Below, piece by piece: positions 15,914-29,198 of a DNA stretch of 64,000 bases. Source of the stretch: Botryotinia globosa. Lineage: Eukaryota > Ascomycota > Leotiomycetes > Helotiales > Sclerotiniaceae. The notes under the pieces were generated by a model. That model saw only the letters and a program-made list of their open reading frames with translations, did no database searches and had not been told where the DNA came from. The position numbers and the translations under genes are program-made. How positions within the stretch are numbered: position 1 is the first letter of the stretch; the number at the start of each line of letters is the position of its first letter. Location of the stretch: assembly GCA_014898425.1 (NCBI GenBank), contig RCSZ01000014.1:1674001-1738000 (forward strand). The letters run 5' to 3'.

Positions 15914-17687
15914 TTCTTTAAATATGTATTCACTTTATAAAAACAGATTATAAATTCTTATATTGTTTTTATTGATTAAGATGAATATGATTACTTTTAA
16001 ATATAGAAATAATACTATTAAATTTTAATGAATAATTATAAATATATTATTTATTTGAAATTCTATAATATCAAATTTGACCCTTTTATTATTAGTATAC
16101 AAAAAAAGAAGGTTATATATAGATTATTATATTTGAAGTTTTTCATAATAATACATATAATTTATTCAAAATTAATAGTTTTCTATTTTTGGAATATTCT
16201 ACAAGAATTCAATAATAAACAAAATTATATTAATTAATAAATTCATTTCTTTTGAAATATAAATATAAAGAGTATAATATAGATTTGATATAGATTGAAT
16301 ATATATTTCAATAATATTTAGAATATATATGTTTATATTATTCTTTTAAATATTTATAATTAATGGAATTAAAATATATTGATTTGGTTTTAAATTATTA
16401 ATAATTATATTAAAACAATTGTTTTATCAATATTATTATATATTTGAATAATTAATTTTGATTTATAAAATTCAATATTTATATTTTACTTTTAATTTTA
16501 TAATTAAATTAGAATTTAAAAAAAAGTTTTTTAAAGAAATATTCAATAGTAATATAATTACAAATATGCTTTTAATTATCAATTTATTGATCTTTTTCTT
16601 TTTAGATTTCTTATATATAATTAAATTTTTAAGATTAATAATAAAATAATTAGAATATTAATTTATATATAAATTTGAGTTTGAGGTATAATTATTTATA
16701 AAAAAGATATTGATATAAATTTTTTATTTCTTTTGAATAAATTCAAAAAAGATTTTTTAGAATTTATAATACATATAATTAATATATTGAAAATGAATTT
16801 TCTTTTATTATTAGATTTTGATAAAATTATTTGATATTTGTTGAAATGATTTCAAATATAATTAATTTGATTAATTTGATTAATTTGATTAGTTTAGTTA
16901 ATTTGATAATGAAGTTTTATTGATATAAATTTAAATCTTATAAAATTATAAAATAAATCAAGTATATATTTCCCTGTTTGTATCAAAGAATAAAAAGAAT
17001 TATTTCTATTCTTTTAAAATAGTCTTATTACTTTCTTTTTAGATTAAAATATTACCATTCAATAATAGATTATAAAATTAAATGATTAAAAAATCGTTAT
17101 ATATATTTATGATCTTTTATATTTTTATAAAATTATAAGTTTTGTCAATCCTTGTTATAATTTTAGAGATTATTACAATTGATTATAGAATAATTAGTAT
17201 TAAAACTTTATTCTTGATAATATGAAGAAAAATATTAAAAATAAATAGAATAAATAGTAATCTATTTAGTTTAATAATATTATTAATGATTTTTATAATT
17301 ATTTGAAGTATAATAGTTCTATTGAATATCTAAACTATAAGTTTTATTATTAATAATTTTATAAGATTTATATAAAAATATATACTTCTTTTAATAATAT
17401 TAATCAAATAATGAACTTTTGTAGGAATTGTTTTTATTTAATCGAATATTAATATAATATATTATTAAAACTTTTTTTAATAAAATTGATATTTATATTA
17501 TAATTAATATACTCCAATGAATTGATATATATATTAATTTAGTATTTCTAGAACTTATTTTATATATATTCTACAATTATATTAGTTGATTATTAAATAA
17601 TCTAAATATATATAGCTTTATTAATAATATATAAAATAAAATCATTATTGATATAAAATATACTCATAAATATTATAAAGTTAAATA

Positions 17688-17919
17688 TGTAAACAAGGGA
17701 ATTCATATATAGGGAATTCACTTCAAGGAAATGACCCCAATACAAAGGCTACTGTATTGAAAGGATTAAGCGAATGCGAAAGAGACTAGTTCTTTCAGTA
17801 GTGTTTATATAAGGCTTATTACTTTCCTATTTAGTTAATTCTTTAGATAGAATACAATAAAATATATAGAATCTACATTATATAAGTACTATATCTTCCA
17901 TATCCTTTTCGAATCAACA
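17688..17919 (+). repeat. 5' LTR of nested copia element
   Basis: It begins TGTAAACAAGGGAATTC and ends CGAATCAACA. This is the least mutated LTR copy of the family in the window and gives the best view of the original sequence. Length equals that of its partner at 23,309-23,540. Confidence 0.85.
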
Positions 17920-18699
17920 CTAATTAATAATATCATAAATTTAAACTAATTATTCGAAAAACCAAACCTTTCTTTTTACTCTTACTTTTTCACCTTCACT
18001 ATATACAATATCAGTTTTAAAAAAGCTAGTAAATAATTTGATTAATTTAAATCCAAATAGATTACTCCTTAGATTACAAAAAACTATTAAAATACTATTA
18101 ATATAAATCTATTGAATAATCCCTTATTTAATTATAATAATATAATAAATATTCTTTATTACTTTTTTATAAAAAAAGATATAGTTTTGAAAAAAGAGAA
18201 TTCAAAAAATGCGAAATTCAAAAAGGAACTTTAGAATTATTCCTTTCTAAAAGATCTTTTTATAATCAAATAATTCTTTAGAAAATTTATATTTAGAGAT
18301 GTAATCGAATATTATATTAATAATTATTTTCTTTATAAAACATTTATATATTTAAATACAAAAATTATTAATATATTCTTTCAAAAAATAATTATATATG
18401 ATTTTAATATTATTCAATATTACTTTTTCAAAGATATCAAAAAGCTAATACTATATAGTTTTCGCAAAATTTTATAATATTATAAAATATATATTGATTT
18501 CAATAAAGATATTGAGAATACTCTTTTAAAAGTATTTTTATATAAAAAATATTATAATTGAATTATAAAATAATTTAGGGAATATCAAATTGAAATATAA
18601 TTATTTGTATTTAATATATAGATCAATTTTCTTATCGAATTCCTTTAAAACAAATATATTGTTAATATTTTTAATAAATTTTCAAAAAACAAATTAAAT

Positions 18700-21600
18700 A
18701 ATTAAATAATTTTACTAAAATTTGATAAAATTATAGGGAATTTAGATATTTATAAAAAATTATTTGATAATAATAATAATGATTTGAATGATTTTGATAA
18801 TAATAATTAAAATAATAATAGAAATAAAAATGATAAAAATAATAGAAATAATAGAAATAGTGATAGAAATAATAAAAATAATAATAATTTCAATTATATC
18901 AATTGTAAGGAAGATTATAATATCGATTAATATAATTAGAATTATTATTTTATTAATCTTTTGAAAATCTATAAAAATAATAATAGATATAAAAGTATTA
19001 ATAACTTTTTTGGTTTGAAGATTAATATATTTAAGGAATATTATCACAAAGTATTTGTATTATTTGAGATAATAATAATAATCTTTTCAATTATGTTTTT
19101 AAATATAATTAAAGAATATTATCAAATAAATCTAAATCGATTTTTTAATATATTTTAGAGATTATATATTATAATAATCAACAATTTCAAAGGATTTAAA
19201 TATTAATGGAATATATTCTTCAAATAAAATAATATCTTTTTCAAAATCTATATCAAAAGAAATCCTAATATAAATTTTTAAAAGATATTTAATATAATAA
19301 TTATAGATTTATATTTTCTTTAATATATAATTTTTTTGATTATATATAACTCTTAATTATATTATATCAAAATTTTATTTATATATAATAATATTCCGAA
19401 ATATTATTTTATAATATATAATTCTTACTCAAATATTTTAAATCTGATTAATTAGATTAAACAAACAATCGATTTTTATTAAAAAGCATTTCCAAAATAA
19501 ATTATAATTGAAATATCTTTTATAAATCGATATTTCTATAATAATAAATCTTTGAGTTTTTCTTTTCGAAAACTTTATAATAAATATATTAATAAATAAT
19601 CCTTTTTTATATTATTCAATAAAAACAAAAATTATTATTACTTTTTTAATTGCAAAAAGAAAAATTGTAGGTATTATAAATATACCCAAAAGGAAAAAGA
19701 TTTATTTAAAATGAATTATTATATCAAATATAATAAATTCAATAATAAAAGCTTTATAAAACAATACAATCAATTTCTAATAGATTTTAAATAAAAAAAT
19801 AATTAAAAAAATAATAGCAATAATAATTATTTTATTGATCAATATTTTATTAATATAAATAATTCTAAAAAAATCTTTAGAATATTCTTTATATCAATAA
19901 ATATTTATAATAATCTATTAATAATAATTATTTTCAACAATATTATAAATACTTATATATTAATAATTAAAATATTTATTATAAATATTAAATAATATAA
20001 TAATAATAAGTTTTTCAATACTATAATTAATATAAGAATAATTAAAAAATCAATTATTAAATATAATCAATATTTAGTATAAAAAAAGATTAAGGATATT
20101 AAATATCATAAAACTATTATTAATTAAATAATAATTTAATTTAATATTAAAACAATTTCCTTTATTAATTTATTTTATATAAAACTTTTATTTGGAAATA
20201 TAAAATAAAATATAATAAAAACTAATATTTTGTTTTTATTTTATTTAATAAATATAAATAAATTTAAATTCAAATATAATAATCTTAAAGATATTATTAT
20301 TACACTCAAAAATATTTATTTTATATATCAAAAATTCAATTATATATTTTTATTATAAAATATCAATATTCAGAATATAATCGATTATTCTATCAATAAT
20401 AAAGAATATTATTTTATTGAAATCGAATTATAACAAATTCATTATTAATTTGAATATTTATTTATCTACAAATTCTATAAAATATTCAAATATTTCAAAT
20501 ATAATAAAAACTTTGAAATAATCAAATAATTTACAAAGTTTTATTATTATTATTAAATTTATAATAAATTATTAAATAGATTCAAATTTTCTTTATTTAA
20601 TAAAAACTTCGAATTTAATTATATAATACTTATTAATATTTTTTATATCAATAATAAATCTATTTTATATATTATCAATAAAATTATACATTTTCAAACT
20701 ATTCAATAATTAAATAATATAATTATAAAATACATATAAAATAAACTTTATAAATATTAAATTGATATATATTAGTTTATTAGAATATATTATTTATAAT
20801 ATAGATATTAATTTTATTAGGAAAGAGTTTCAATAATATATTAATTCAATATTTATTTAAATAAAAATAATCTTTATAAAAGTTTATTATTCGATTAATA
20901 TTATTAAAAGATTTTATATATTATATAAATTTTATAAAATTATTTACAAAAAAACTTATAATTTGAATATTAGAAAAGCTTCTATATTTCAGATAATTAT
21001 AAAAACTAATAATAATATTATAAAATCAAATGAATTAATATCTATTCTATTTGTTTTCAATATTTTTCTTTGTTTTATTAAAAACAGCTTTCTGATATCA
21101 ATTATTCTATAACAAATAATAACAATTTTAAAGATTATAATAAAGATTTATAAGATTTATAATTTTATAAAAATATAGAAAACTATAAATATATATAACA
21201 AATCTTTAATTATTATATTTTATAATTTATTATTGAATAATAATATATTAATTTAAAGAGAGAGTAATAATATTATTTAAAAAAAATGGAGAGAGTCTTT
21301 TCTATTCCTCAATATAAACAATGAGATATATATACTCAATTTACTTTATAAATTTATAAAATTCAAATCTATATTAGTAAAGTTTTATTATTAAATCAAT
21401 TAGATTAATTAAATTAATCAAATTCATTAAATTGATTAAATTAATTAAATTGATTAGAACAACCAAATTCCAAATTATCTTAATAAATATAAAATAATTT
21501 TATTAAAATCTAGCAAAATTAGATCACTTACTTTTAATATATCAATTATATATATTACAAATCCTAAGGAATTTCTTTCAAATTTGTTTAAAAACAATTA

Positions 21601-23250
21601 AATATTTATACTAATATCTTTTCTATAAATAATTATATTTTAGATTCGAGTTTATATATAAAATCAATATTCCAATTGCTTTATTATCGATTTTAAAGAA
21701 TTGATTTTATATAAGGAATCTAGAAAAAAGAAGATTGATAAATTAATAGCTAAAAATATATTTAAGATTGTATTACTAATAAATATCCTTTCAGGAATAT
21801 ATATTTTTAAATTGTAATTTATTAATAAAATCAAAAACAAAGGAATGGATATTAAATTCTATAAATTGAAATTAATTATTTAGATATATAATGATATTAA
21901 TAAAACAATTGTTTTAATATAATTATTAATAATTCAATAATTATATTAATATATTCTAGTTTTATTAGCTGTAAATATTTGGAAGGATAATATAGATATA
22001 TATATTCGGGATATTATTCAAATATATATTTAATTTATATTGAATCTATATTATATATTTTATACTTATATTTTAAAAGAAATAGATTTGTTTATCAATA
22101 TAATATTATTTATTATTAAACTATTATATAATATTCCAAAAATAAGGAATTATTGATTCAGAATATATTACATTTATTATTATAAAAAACTTAAAATATA
22201 ATAATCTATATATAACCCTTATCTTTTATATATTAGTAATAAAGGAATTAGATTTGATATTATAGAATTACAAATAGATGATATATTTATTGTGGGAGAT
22301 AATATATTTATATAGATTGAGGATAAGTAGTTTAAATAAACTAGTTTTATAATTAAAGATTATAAGGAATTAACTTATAATTATTTATTATAATTCAACA
22401 ATATCATTTTTATATTTTAAAATAATAATATTTATTTCAATTAGAAAAACCAATATAACAATCTACAATTTGTTTTTATAAAACTTATAGATATTTATAA
22501 AATATATAGCAAAATCCGAAAATATATTTCTATATATAATCAATATATTATATAATAAGTCTATAAAATGTATATTATAATAATATATTAATCTAAAATA
22601 TCTTTTGATTTTTCAATAATTATATAAATAATACAATTTAACAAAAACAATATTATAGTATTAAATAAATATATTAAATAATAAAAAGAGAATTTATTAA
22701 AGGATTGAATTATATATTATTCAATTTAAACTCATTCAAGATTATTGTTTTTATAAATACTTTTTTTGTAAACAACAAAAACTATTTATTCTAGATAAAC
22801 TATATAATTGTTATAATAAACAAATATAAGAATATTAATATCATTTATTAATTATTTATTAAATATAAAAAAGTTATATATAATATTTTAATATTTGAAT
22901 TATACAAATTAGTTTAGGGATTTGATATCGATATTATAATCACTTCAATAATCAATACTATTTTCAACAAAAAAATTTCATTAGTTTTATATATTGATTT
23001 GAAATCTTTATACAATTTATTCATCAAACTAAATATAATCAATAAAAAAAGATTAATAATTGATATTATAACATTACATTAATCTTATATAAAAAAAGAG
23101 AGATTATTGAAATTATATAAATCAATAATTCAATTAATTTAATTAATACAATAATAAAAGAAAAGCTATACTAAACTCTAATTAATTTGATTGATATAAA
23201 TAAAATTGATATCAAAATAATGAAATAAATAAAAAGAGTATAAGGAAAAG
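18700..23250 (+). pseudogene. Degraded copia gag-pol polyprotein
   Basis: Relics appear in normal copia order. An Asn/Arg-rich gag segment lies near 18,760-18,900. A GAG-pre-integrase block with the H-x-x-F pattern lies near 20,435-20,515 (QIHYQFEYLFIYKFYKIFKY). An integrase-like stretch covers about 20,535-21,160. Reverse transcriptase starts near 21,719 (KIDKLIAKNIFKIV) and keeps an IDD catalytic pair near 22,270-22,300 (LQIDDIFIVGDN). RNase H ends near 22,985-23,110 (YIDLKSLYNLFIKLN, KKRLIIDII). Many in-frame stops stand where Gln and Trp are expected. The integrase-before-RT order separates copia from gypsy. Nothing here can be expressed. Confidence 0.85.
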
Positions 23251-23308
23251 ATTAATTTTATCTAATAGGAAATCATTATATTGAAATTATAAAAAAGAAT
23301 TCTGAATA

Positions 23309-23540
23309 TATAAATAAAGAAATTTATATATAAGGAATTCATTTTAAGGAAATAATTCTAATATAAAGATTATTATATTGAAAGGATTAAGCAAATACAA
23401 AAGAGATTAGTTCTTTTAATAATATTTATATAAGGTCTACTACTTTCCCATTTAGCTAGCTTTTTAAACAGAATATAATAAGATATACAGGACCTACATT
23501 ATGTAGGTGCTACGTCTTCCGTATCCTTCTCGAACCAATA
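23309..23540 (+). repeat. 3' LTR of nested copia element
   Basis: Same length as the left LTR. Positions that read TGTAAACAAGGG there read TATAAATAAAGA here, and CCCCAATACAAAGG reads TTCTAATATAAAGA, a one-directional transition pattern expected from RIP. Confidence 0.85.
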
Positions 23541-25137
23541 TTAAATTCAAAATTCTTATTAAATAGAAAGAATTTGAATCTATCAAATAACTTATTATAT
23601 ATTTAATAATAATAATAAAATTTAATAAATTGTTTAATTGTTTTAAAATTTTATTTATATTGAAAATATTTCAATATTTTAGAAAACTTATAAATAAATA
23701 AATGATTAAATTCATAATAAATTTATTATAATTTGATTTCAATAAAATGATATTTTCTATTATTAATAGAATGATTAATTCAATTTTGAATATTAATATT
23801 CTATAATAAAAATATATAATCGAATTGTTGATATATAAAATAAATATTTTTAAATATAATAATAATATTATTAAGATTATTATACTTGAATTTGAATTTA
23901 TTTATATCTACTAAATAAAATAAAAATGAAATATCAGTTTTTGTTATATTCTATTCTATATTATTAAATAAATTCTTTATATAAAATAAATCGATTAAAA
24001 TAGTTATTCTAATATTATATCACATTATTCTCTAGTTAACAATAGTTTTATTATATTCAATAATTTCAATCTTCTTTTACACTAAATATTATTTATATTC
24101 GATAATTAATTTTAAATTGTATTTGTATTAATTATAATATCAAAAAATTTATTATTGTTATATTATTTATTATTCTTAATAAATATCTTAATTATTAATA
24201 TATAATGATTTATAATATTGTTGAAATTAATTACTATTAATAAATTGTTATTAATAAATCATTATAAATATTTATTCATATAAAGAATATTTTGAAACCC
24301 TTTTTAGAATTATTTATATTAATTAAACATTAATTAATAGAATAATCATTATTATTAATATAATATTTTTTATTATTCTCTCATTCAATATTAATTGAAA
24401 ACTAGTTATTTTATAAAACTTTTATTATTGAAATTATTATATTTAGTATAATGATTTATTTTAAATAAATTCTTTTCTTTATAATATATTTATAATATTT
24501 ACAATCTCTTTTTTTATAATTAAAAAGATAATTAATAACTCTTGTTTTTATTAAATAATATAAAAAAGAATTGTTTATTAATATATTTATTGTAAAGTTT
24601 TTAAAAAAAATAAGTTTGAACATTTTCAAGATTTATTATTAAAAAAATATGTAATAAATTATATAAGAAATATTCTAATTAATATATTTTGTTTTAAAAA
24701 TATCTTTTAATGAAAATTGATAATTTATTTAATTTGATTAATAAAATTCAAAATGTTTAATTGAAAATGATATATTATGAATAATGTTCTAAAGTATTAT
24801 TATATATAAATAGAATCTTAACATAATATAATTAAAAGTTATATATAATCAAAAATATTATATATTGATAGAAATATAAATTTATGATTATTATATTAAA
24901 TACTTTTTGAAAATTTCCATTCAAATTATTTTCGATAAAAATTCTGAAAAAAATATTATGTCATTTAAAAAAAAATTTATTGATATTCAAATCCTTCGAA
25001 AATATCAATTATTATATCATATAATTCTTAAATTATATTAAAAAATCTATCCAGATTTATTTAATAATATTTCCTAATTATATCTAATAATCTAATCAGG
25101 AAAATTATTATCTTTACTTAAAATAATAATTTTATTG

Positions 25138-25895
25138 GAGATTTATCTCCTTAATATTCTTACCGCCCACAAAGGCCGAAGGTATATATATATACGAAAA
25201 ATTCGATTCGGAAATTGTTAGCTTGAAATGAATTGCGATTTTGTTTATCCAATTGATTATAAATCTTTTGTAACATTCTTAGCAATAACCGATAGCTGTT
25301 ATTGATTATATATATAATTATAATTATATTTCTATATACATATTAATTAATATAATCAACTTATTTAAATTAATATAAATTAAAAAAAAAAGTGATAACC
25401 ATATATAAAAAACTAAGGGCTTTCAAATAATATATTTTTTATATTATTAGTTTCAAAACTAAAGTTCTTATAAAAGATTGAAGTTAAAATAATATAAATA
25501 TAACTAGAGTTTATATAATTAATTAAAAAAGGTTTATATTGAATATAGCTGATTTAATATTAATAAAAATTATTTTAATACTATAGCTTTCATAATTCAA
25601 TAATATAATTAATGATCTGATATAAAGTGACCCACTAAAATCTGAATAAAATTAAAAAATCTAAATAAAATTAAAAAATCTGAATAAAATTAAAAATCTG
25701 AATAAAATTAAAAAATCTGAATAAAATTAAAAAAAAAGTAATATAATAAGATAAACCGACTTCGCCTGCAAACCTCAATAAAATTTCTTTTTTTAGATTT
25801 TTGTAATTATAAATATAATTATATAATACTTTCTCAAAAAGCAAGGGGTCCGGGGGCTCGCAGGCCCCTGGTAATAATATTCCTTAAAAAAAAAA
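25138..25895 (+). mobile_element. Insert S, copy A
   Basis: A stretch with GC islets that interrupts the outer copia element. Its right two thirds (about 25,370-25,885) match the reverse complement of about 41,255-41,705. Shared marks are the CACTAAAATCTGAAT tract, GACTTCGC near 25,760, and the block CTTTCTCAAAAAGCAAGGG. It ends in a GC-rich palindromic patch (about 25,845-25,870, with GGGGTCCGGGGGCTCGCAGG and then CCCC). The left islet (25,145-25,310) is not obviously shared, so the left boundary is uncertain. No coding capacity is seen; the class is unknown. Confidence 0.6.
25638..25733. repeat. 18-bp minisatellite within insert S
   Basis: About five tandem units of AAAAAATCTGAATAAAATT-like sequence. 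Copy B of S has only one to two units at 41,380-41,410, so the array expanded in copy A. Confidence 0.9.
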
Positions 25896-26784
25896 GTTAA
25901 ATCAAAAGAACTATTAATATTTTTATATTTATTATTATTTCTATAAATTTTTGAAAAATTAATAAAACAATAGTTTTAACTATTTTAATTATTATAATAA
26001 TTAAAATGATTATACTTTTTATAATTAAAATATATCAATTTATTATTATTTCTATTATCTCTAGTATTATTATTATTTCTATCTTTATTATTATTTTAAT
26101 TATTTTCATTATTGAAATTATTTGAATTATTATTATCATTATTAAATAGTTTTTCAAAATTATCTAAATTCTTTATAATTTTATTAGATTTCAATAAAAT
26201 CATTAAATCATTATTTAAAGATTTAATAAAAGATTTAATAAATATTTGATTCGAAATTTTAAATCAAATTTAATAAAAAGATTGGTTTATTTTATAGATT
26301 TGAATAATTATATTTTATTATTATAATATTTTATAAGTTGTTTTATAATCGATTTATAATACTTTTTTTATAAAGATATTTGTATAGAAATATCTTTAAT
26401 ATTCATATTGAAATCAATATATATCCTATAATATTAGTTTATTTTAATTTTTAAATAAACACTTTTAAACAAATTCGAAATTATATATTATTAATTTTTT
26501 CAAAAATATATTAATAATCTTTATAATTCTATATACTTTTTCTGAACAGAAAATAAAAAGAAGTATTCTTTATAGTTTTATAAAAAGTATAACTAATATC
26601 CTATAATAAATCAATATTAATATTATTATTATAAATTCTACTAGTTTTAGGTATAAATCAATTAAATCATTTTTGAATTTATTTAAAACTAATATCAAAT
26701 ATAATATTAAAAATAGAAATACAGAAAATAAAGATAAAATGATTTTTTTGAATAATTAATTAAATTTACAATATTATTATTTAG

Positions 26785-27001
26785 TATTGGTTTGAGAAAA
26801 TATTAAAGATATAGTATCTATATATTTATAAGTTTATATATCTAATTATATTCTATCTGAAAAAGTAATAAGTTTCATATAAATACTATTACAAGAGCTA
26901 ATCTTTTTCATATTCGCTTAATCCTTTAAATATAATTTTTTTTTTGTTAAAATTATTCCTTCGAAATGAATTTTTTTATTCATATAATTATTAATTATAA
27001 A
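26785..27001 (-). repeat. LTR of the outer copia element (upstream LTR)
   Basis: About 217 bp, reverse complement of the family LTR. TATTGGTTTGAGAAAATATT corresponds to TGTTGGTTTGAGAAGGATAT at 14,918. The adjoining interior (26,600-26,784) matches, in reverse, the sequence just after the left LTR of the nested copy. Confidence 0.72.
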
Positions 27002-29198
27002 TTAAATCAATAATGTGAGGATTAGATTTTATTGATATTAACTTTTTATTTATTTTTGAATACTCAATTTTTAATAATTCCAAGATTATTTGATTGATTA
27101 ATTATATCCTATATTAATATAATATCATTTCTTCATAATCTTTATCCTTGAAATATAATGTTTTAATAATTATTCCAATAAATTACTTTATATTTATATT
27201 TATAATTTTAAAATTAAAATAATTTAAAGATTATATTCATAATCAAAATCATATTTTACTATTATATTTACTAATATATTTATTAATATATTTATTAATA
27301 TATTTATTAATATATGTATTGATATATTTATTATTATTAAAATTACATATAATTATTATAACAACTTTCTTTATTATAATATATAATTTTCTTTCAGTAA
27401 TATTTCTTTTTTGTTACTTCTTTAACTTTTTATTAAATATGAAATTAATATTTTCTTCTCTATCCTTTTCTAACATTTTTTAATGTATTAATTTACCTAA
27501 TTAATATCACCCAATTCCTAATATTAATTCAATCTATAATAATTAGAAACCTTTTAATTTATAACTACTATCTTTATTATATCAAACCCCTTTTTTCAAA
27601 TCCCAAATATTTTTATATAACCAATCCGGAATATATTTCTATCTATTATATTATATAAAAAACCTTTTATAATAAAATAGAATGTTTATTTTCTTTTTAT
27701 TACTTTTTATTTCTTATATTGATTAATTATTATAATAAGTTTAACATAGATTCCCTTCTTTTTTATATCTTATATTTATAATAATATTATTATTATTGTA
27801 ATTAATATATTTAATAATTGAATGAATATAAAGAATAATCTTTTAAACCCCTTTCTTTTTTGATTTTATTTAATTTAAATATAATTTAACAAAACCTTCA
27901 GATTTTAATTAAATTGATTAGTTTTTATATTAATAATTATTACTCTTTTATTTCATTAATAAATATTTGCTTAAGTCATTAAATAGAATTTAGAGATTCA
28001 TTGAAATCATTTTATTCGAATATTAATCCTTTTATATAAAATCTCAAGATTTTCTTTACAAATTTTATTTTACAATTGTATTAATATAAACTCTAAAAAA
28101 GAATATTATTATCTTTAAAGTTATATTATTAAGATATATAAATATTTTTATTTAAAAATTATAGATATAAAATATTTAATTCTATTAAAATATAGATTTC
28201 ATTGTTATATTTCCTTTGGTTTTATATTAATTCATATTTTTTAATTCAATACATTTTACAATAATAAAAATCCTTTCATTCAAAAAACTTTTAATTTTTT
28301 TATTAAAAATTAGATTTATTTCATTAAAAAGTGATTTATAAAGTTTTTCAAAATCTGTTTCTTTTTTATTTAATAAATATAATATTATTTTAATAATATT
28401 TCTAGTTATATTCCTTTAAAAATCTTATATGTTTTTCAGATTTGAAAATATTAGTAATTATATATCATAATCTTCAAATTATCCCTATTATTTTATAAAA
28501 TATTTAATTTATTTTCTTATTTTTATAAATCATAATCTCTTTGATTCCTTATTTTTATATTTCTTTATCCTTTGATTTCGAATTCCTTTTGATAAAAGAA
28601 TTAAAGAAATCTATCTTTTTTAATATCTTATATTTCTTAGATATAAATATATAAGCTATATTATAGATTTTTTTGTATAAATTAAATAATTTCAATTTAT
28701 AGATATATTCCCTTTTAATATTTAATGTTTTAAATAATTCAATTCTTTTTATTTTGAGATTTAACTTTTTTTTTTATTCTTTTCTTTTTAGATCTCTTTA
28801 ATTTGAATTTCACTATTCTTTATTAATAATAATATTCAATTTCTTATAATAAAATATATTTGCTTATACTTTTTATTATAACGTTTTTATTGTTTTTTCT
28901 ATATCTTTATTTATAGAATTTTAAAATTCTTTCAAAATTTCTTTAATCTTTTAAATTTTTATTTAATATTTAATATCCTTCCTAATAAATCTATAATTTT
29001 AGGATTTTAAAATAATATAATAAAATAGAAACAATTTTAATTAAGATATATTGAATTATTATAAATGAATTCAATTATAAGAAATTTAATCTTTTACTTT
29101 CCTTATTCTATTTTAATATATATTTAATATAATATTCTCATTGTTTTATTTATATTATATATATAAAATCGAAATACATATTGAAATCAATAGAAGTT
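27002..29198. other. Unassigned AT-rich segment
   Basis: No element or gene is recognised on either strand. It holds a short 12-bp tandem repeat (TATTTATTAATA-type) at 27,262-27,330. Two T-rich, GC-poor kilobases follow with no matching copy elsewhere in the window that I could see, so this may be a single-copy relic of another element. Confidence 0.5.

Larger units (their letters stand above)
17687..23540 (+). mobile_element. Copia-type LTR retrotransposon nested in opposite orientation
   Basis: A 5.85-kb element bounded by two direct 232-bp LTRs (17,688-17,919 and 23,309-23,540; TG..CA in the less mutated left copy). TTAAAT stands directly on both sides (17,681-17,686 and 23,541-23,546). 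Taking out the element and one TTAAAT joins the flanks into a sequence colinear with the element's own interior near 20,610, which shows it landed inside a relative lying in the opposite direction. The two LTRs differ almost only by C-to-T and G-to-A changes, the right one being more decayed. Confidence 0.88.
14918..27001 (-). mobile_element. Copia-type LTR retrotransposon, outer, interrupted
   Basis: Reverse-complement LTR copies sit at 14,918-15,132 (TGTTGG start) and 26,785-27,001. The inner sequence next to each matches, in reverse, the matching end of the plus-strand element nested inside it: 15,133-17,686 corresponds to that element's integrase-to-RNase H half, and 23,541-26,784 to its gag half. 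For example, the Asn/Arg-rich gag relic appears in reverse at 26,035-26,160. Without the nested element and insert S it would be about 5.5 kb. No clear target duplication was found at the outer ends. It is heavily RIP-mutated and non-coding now. Confidence 0.82.
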
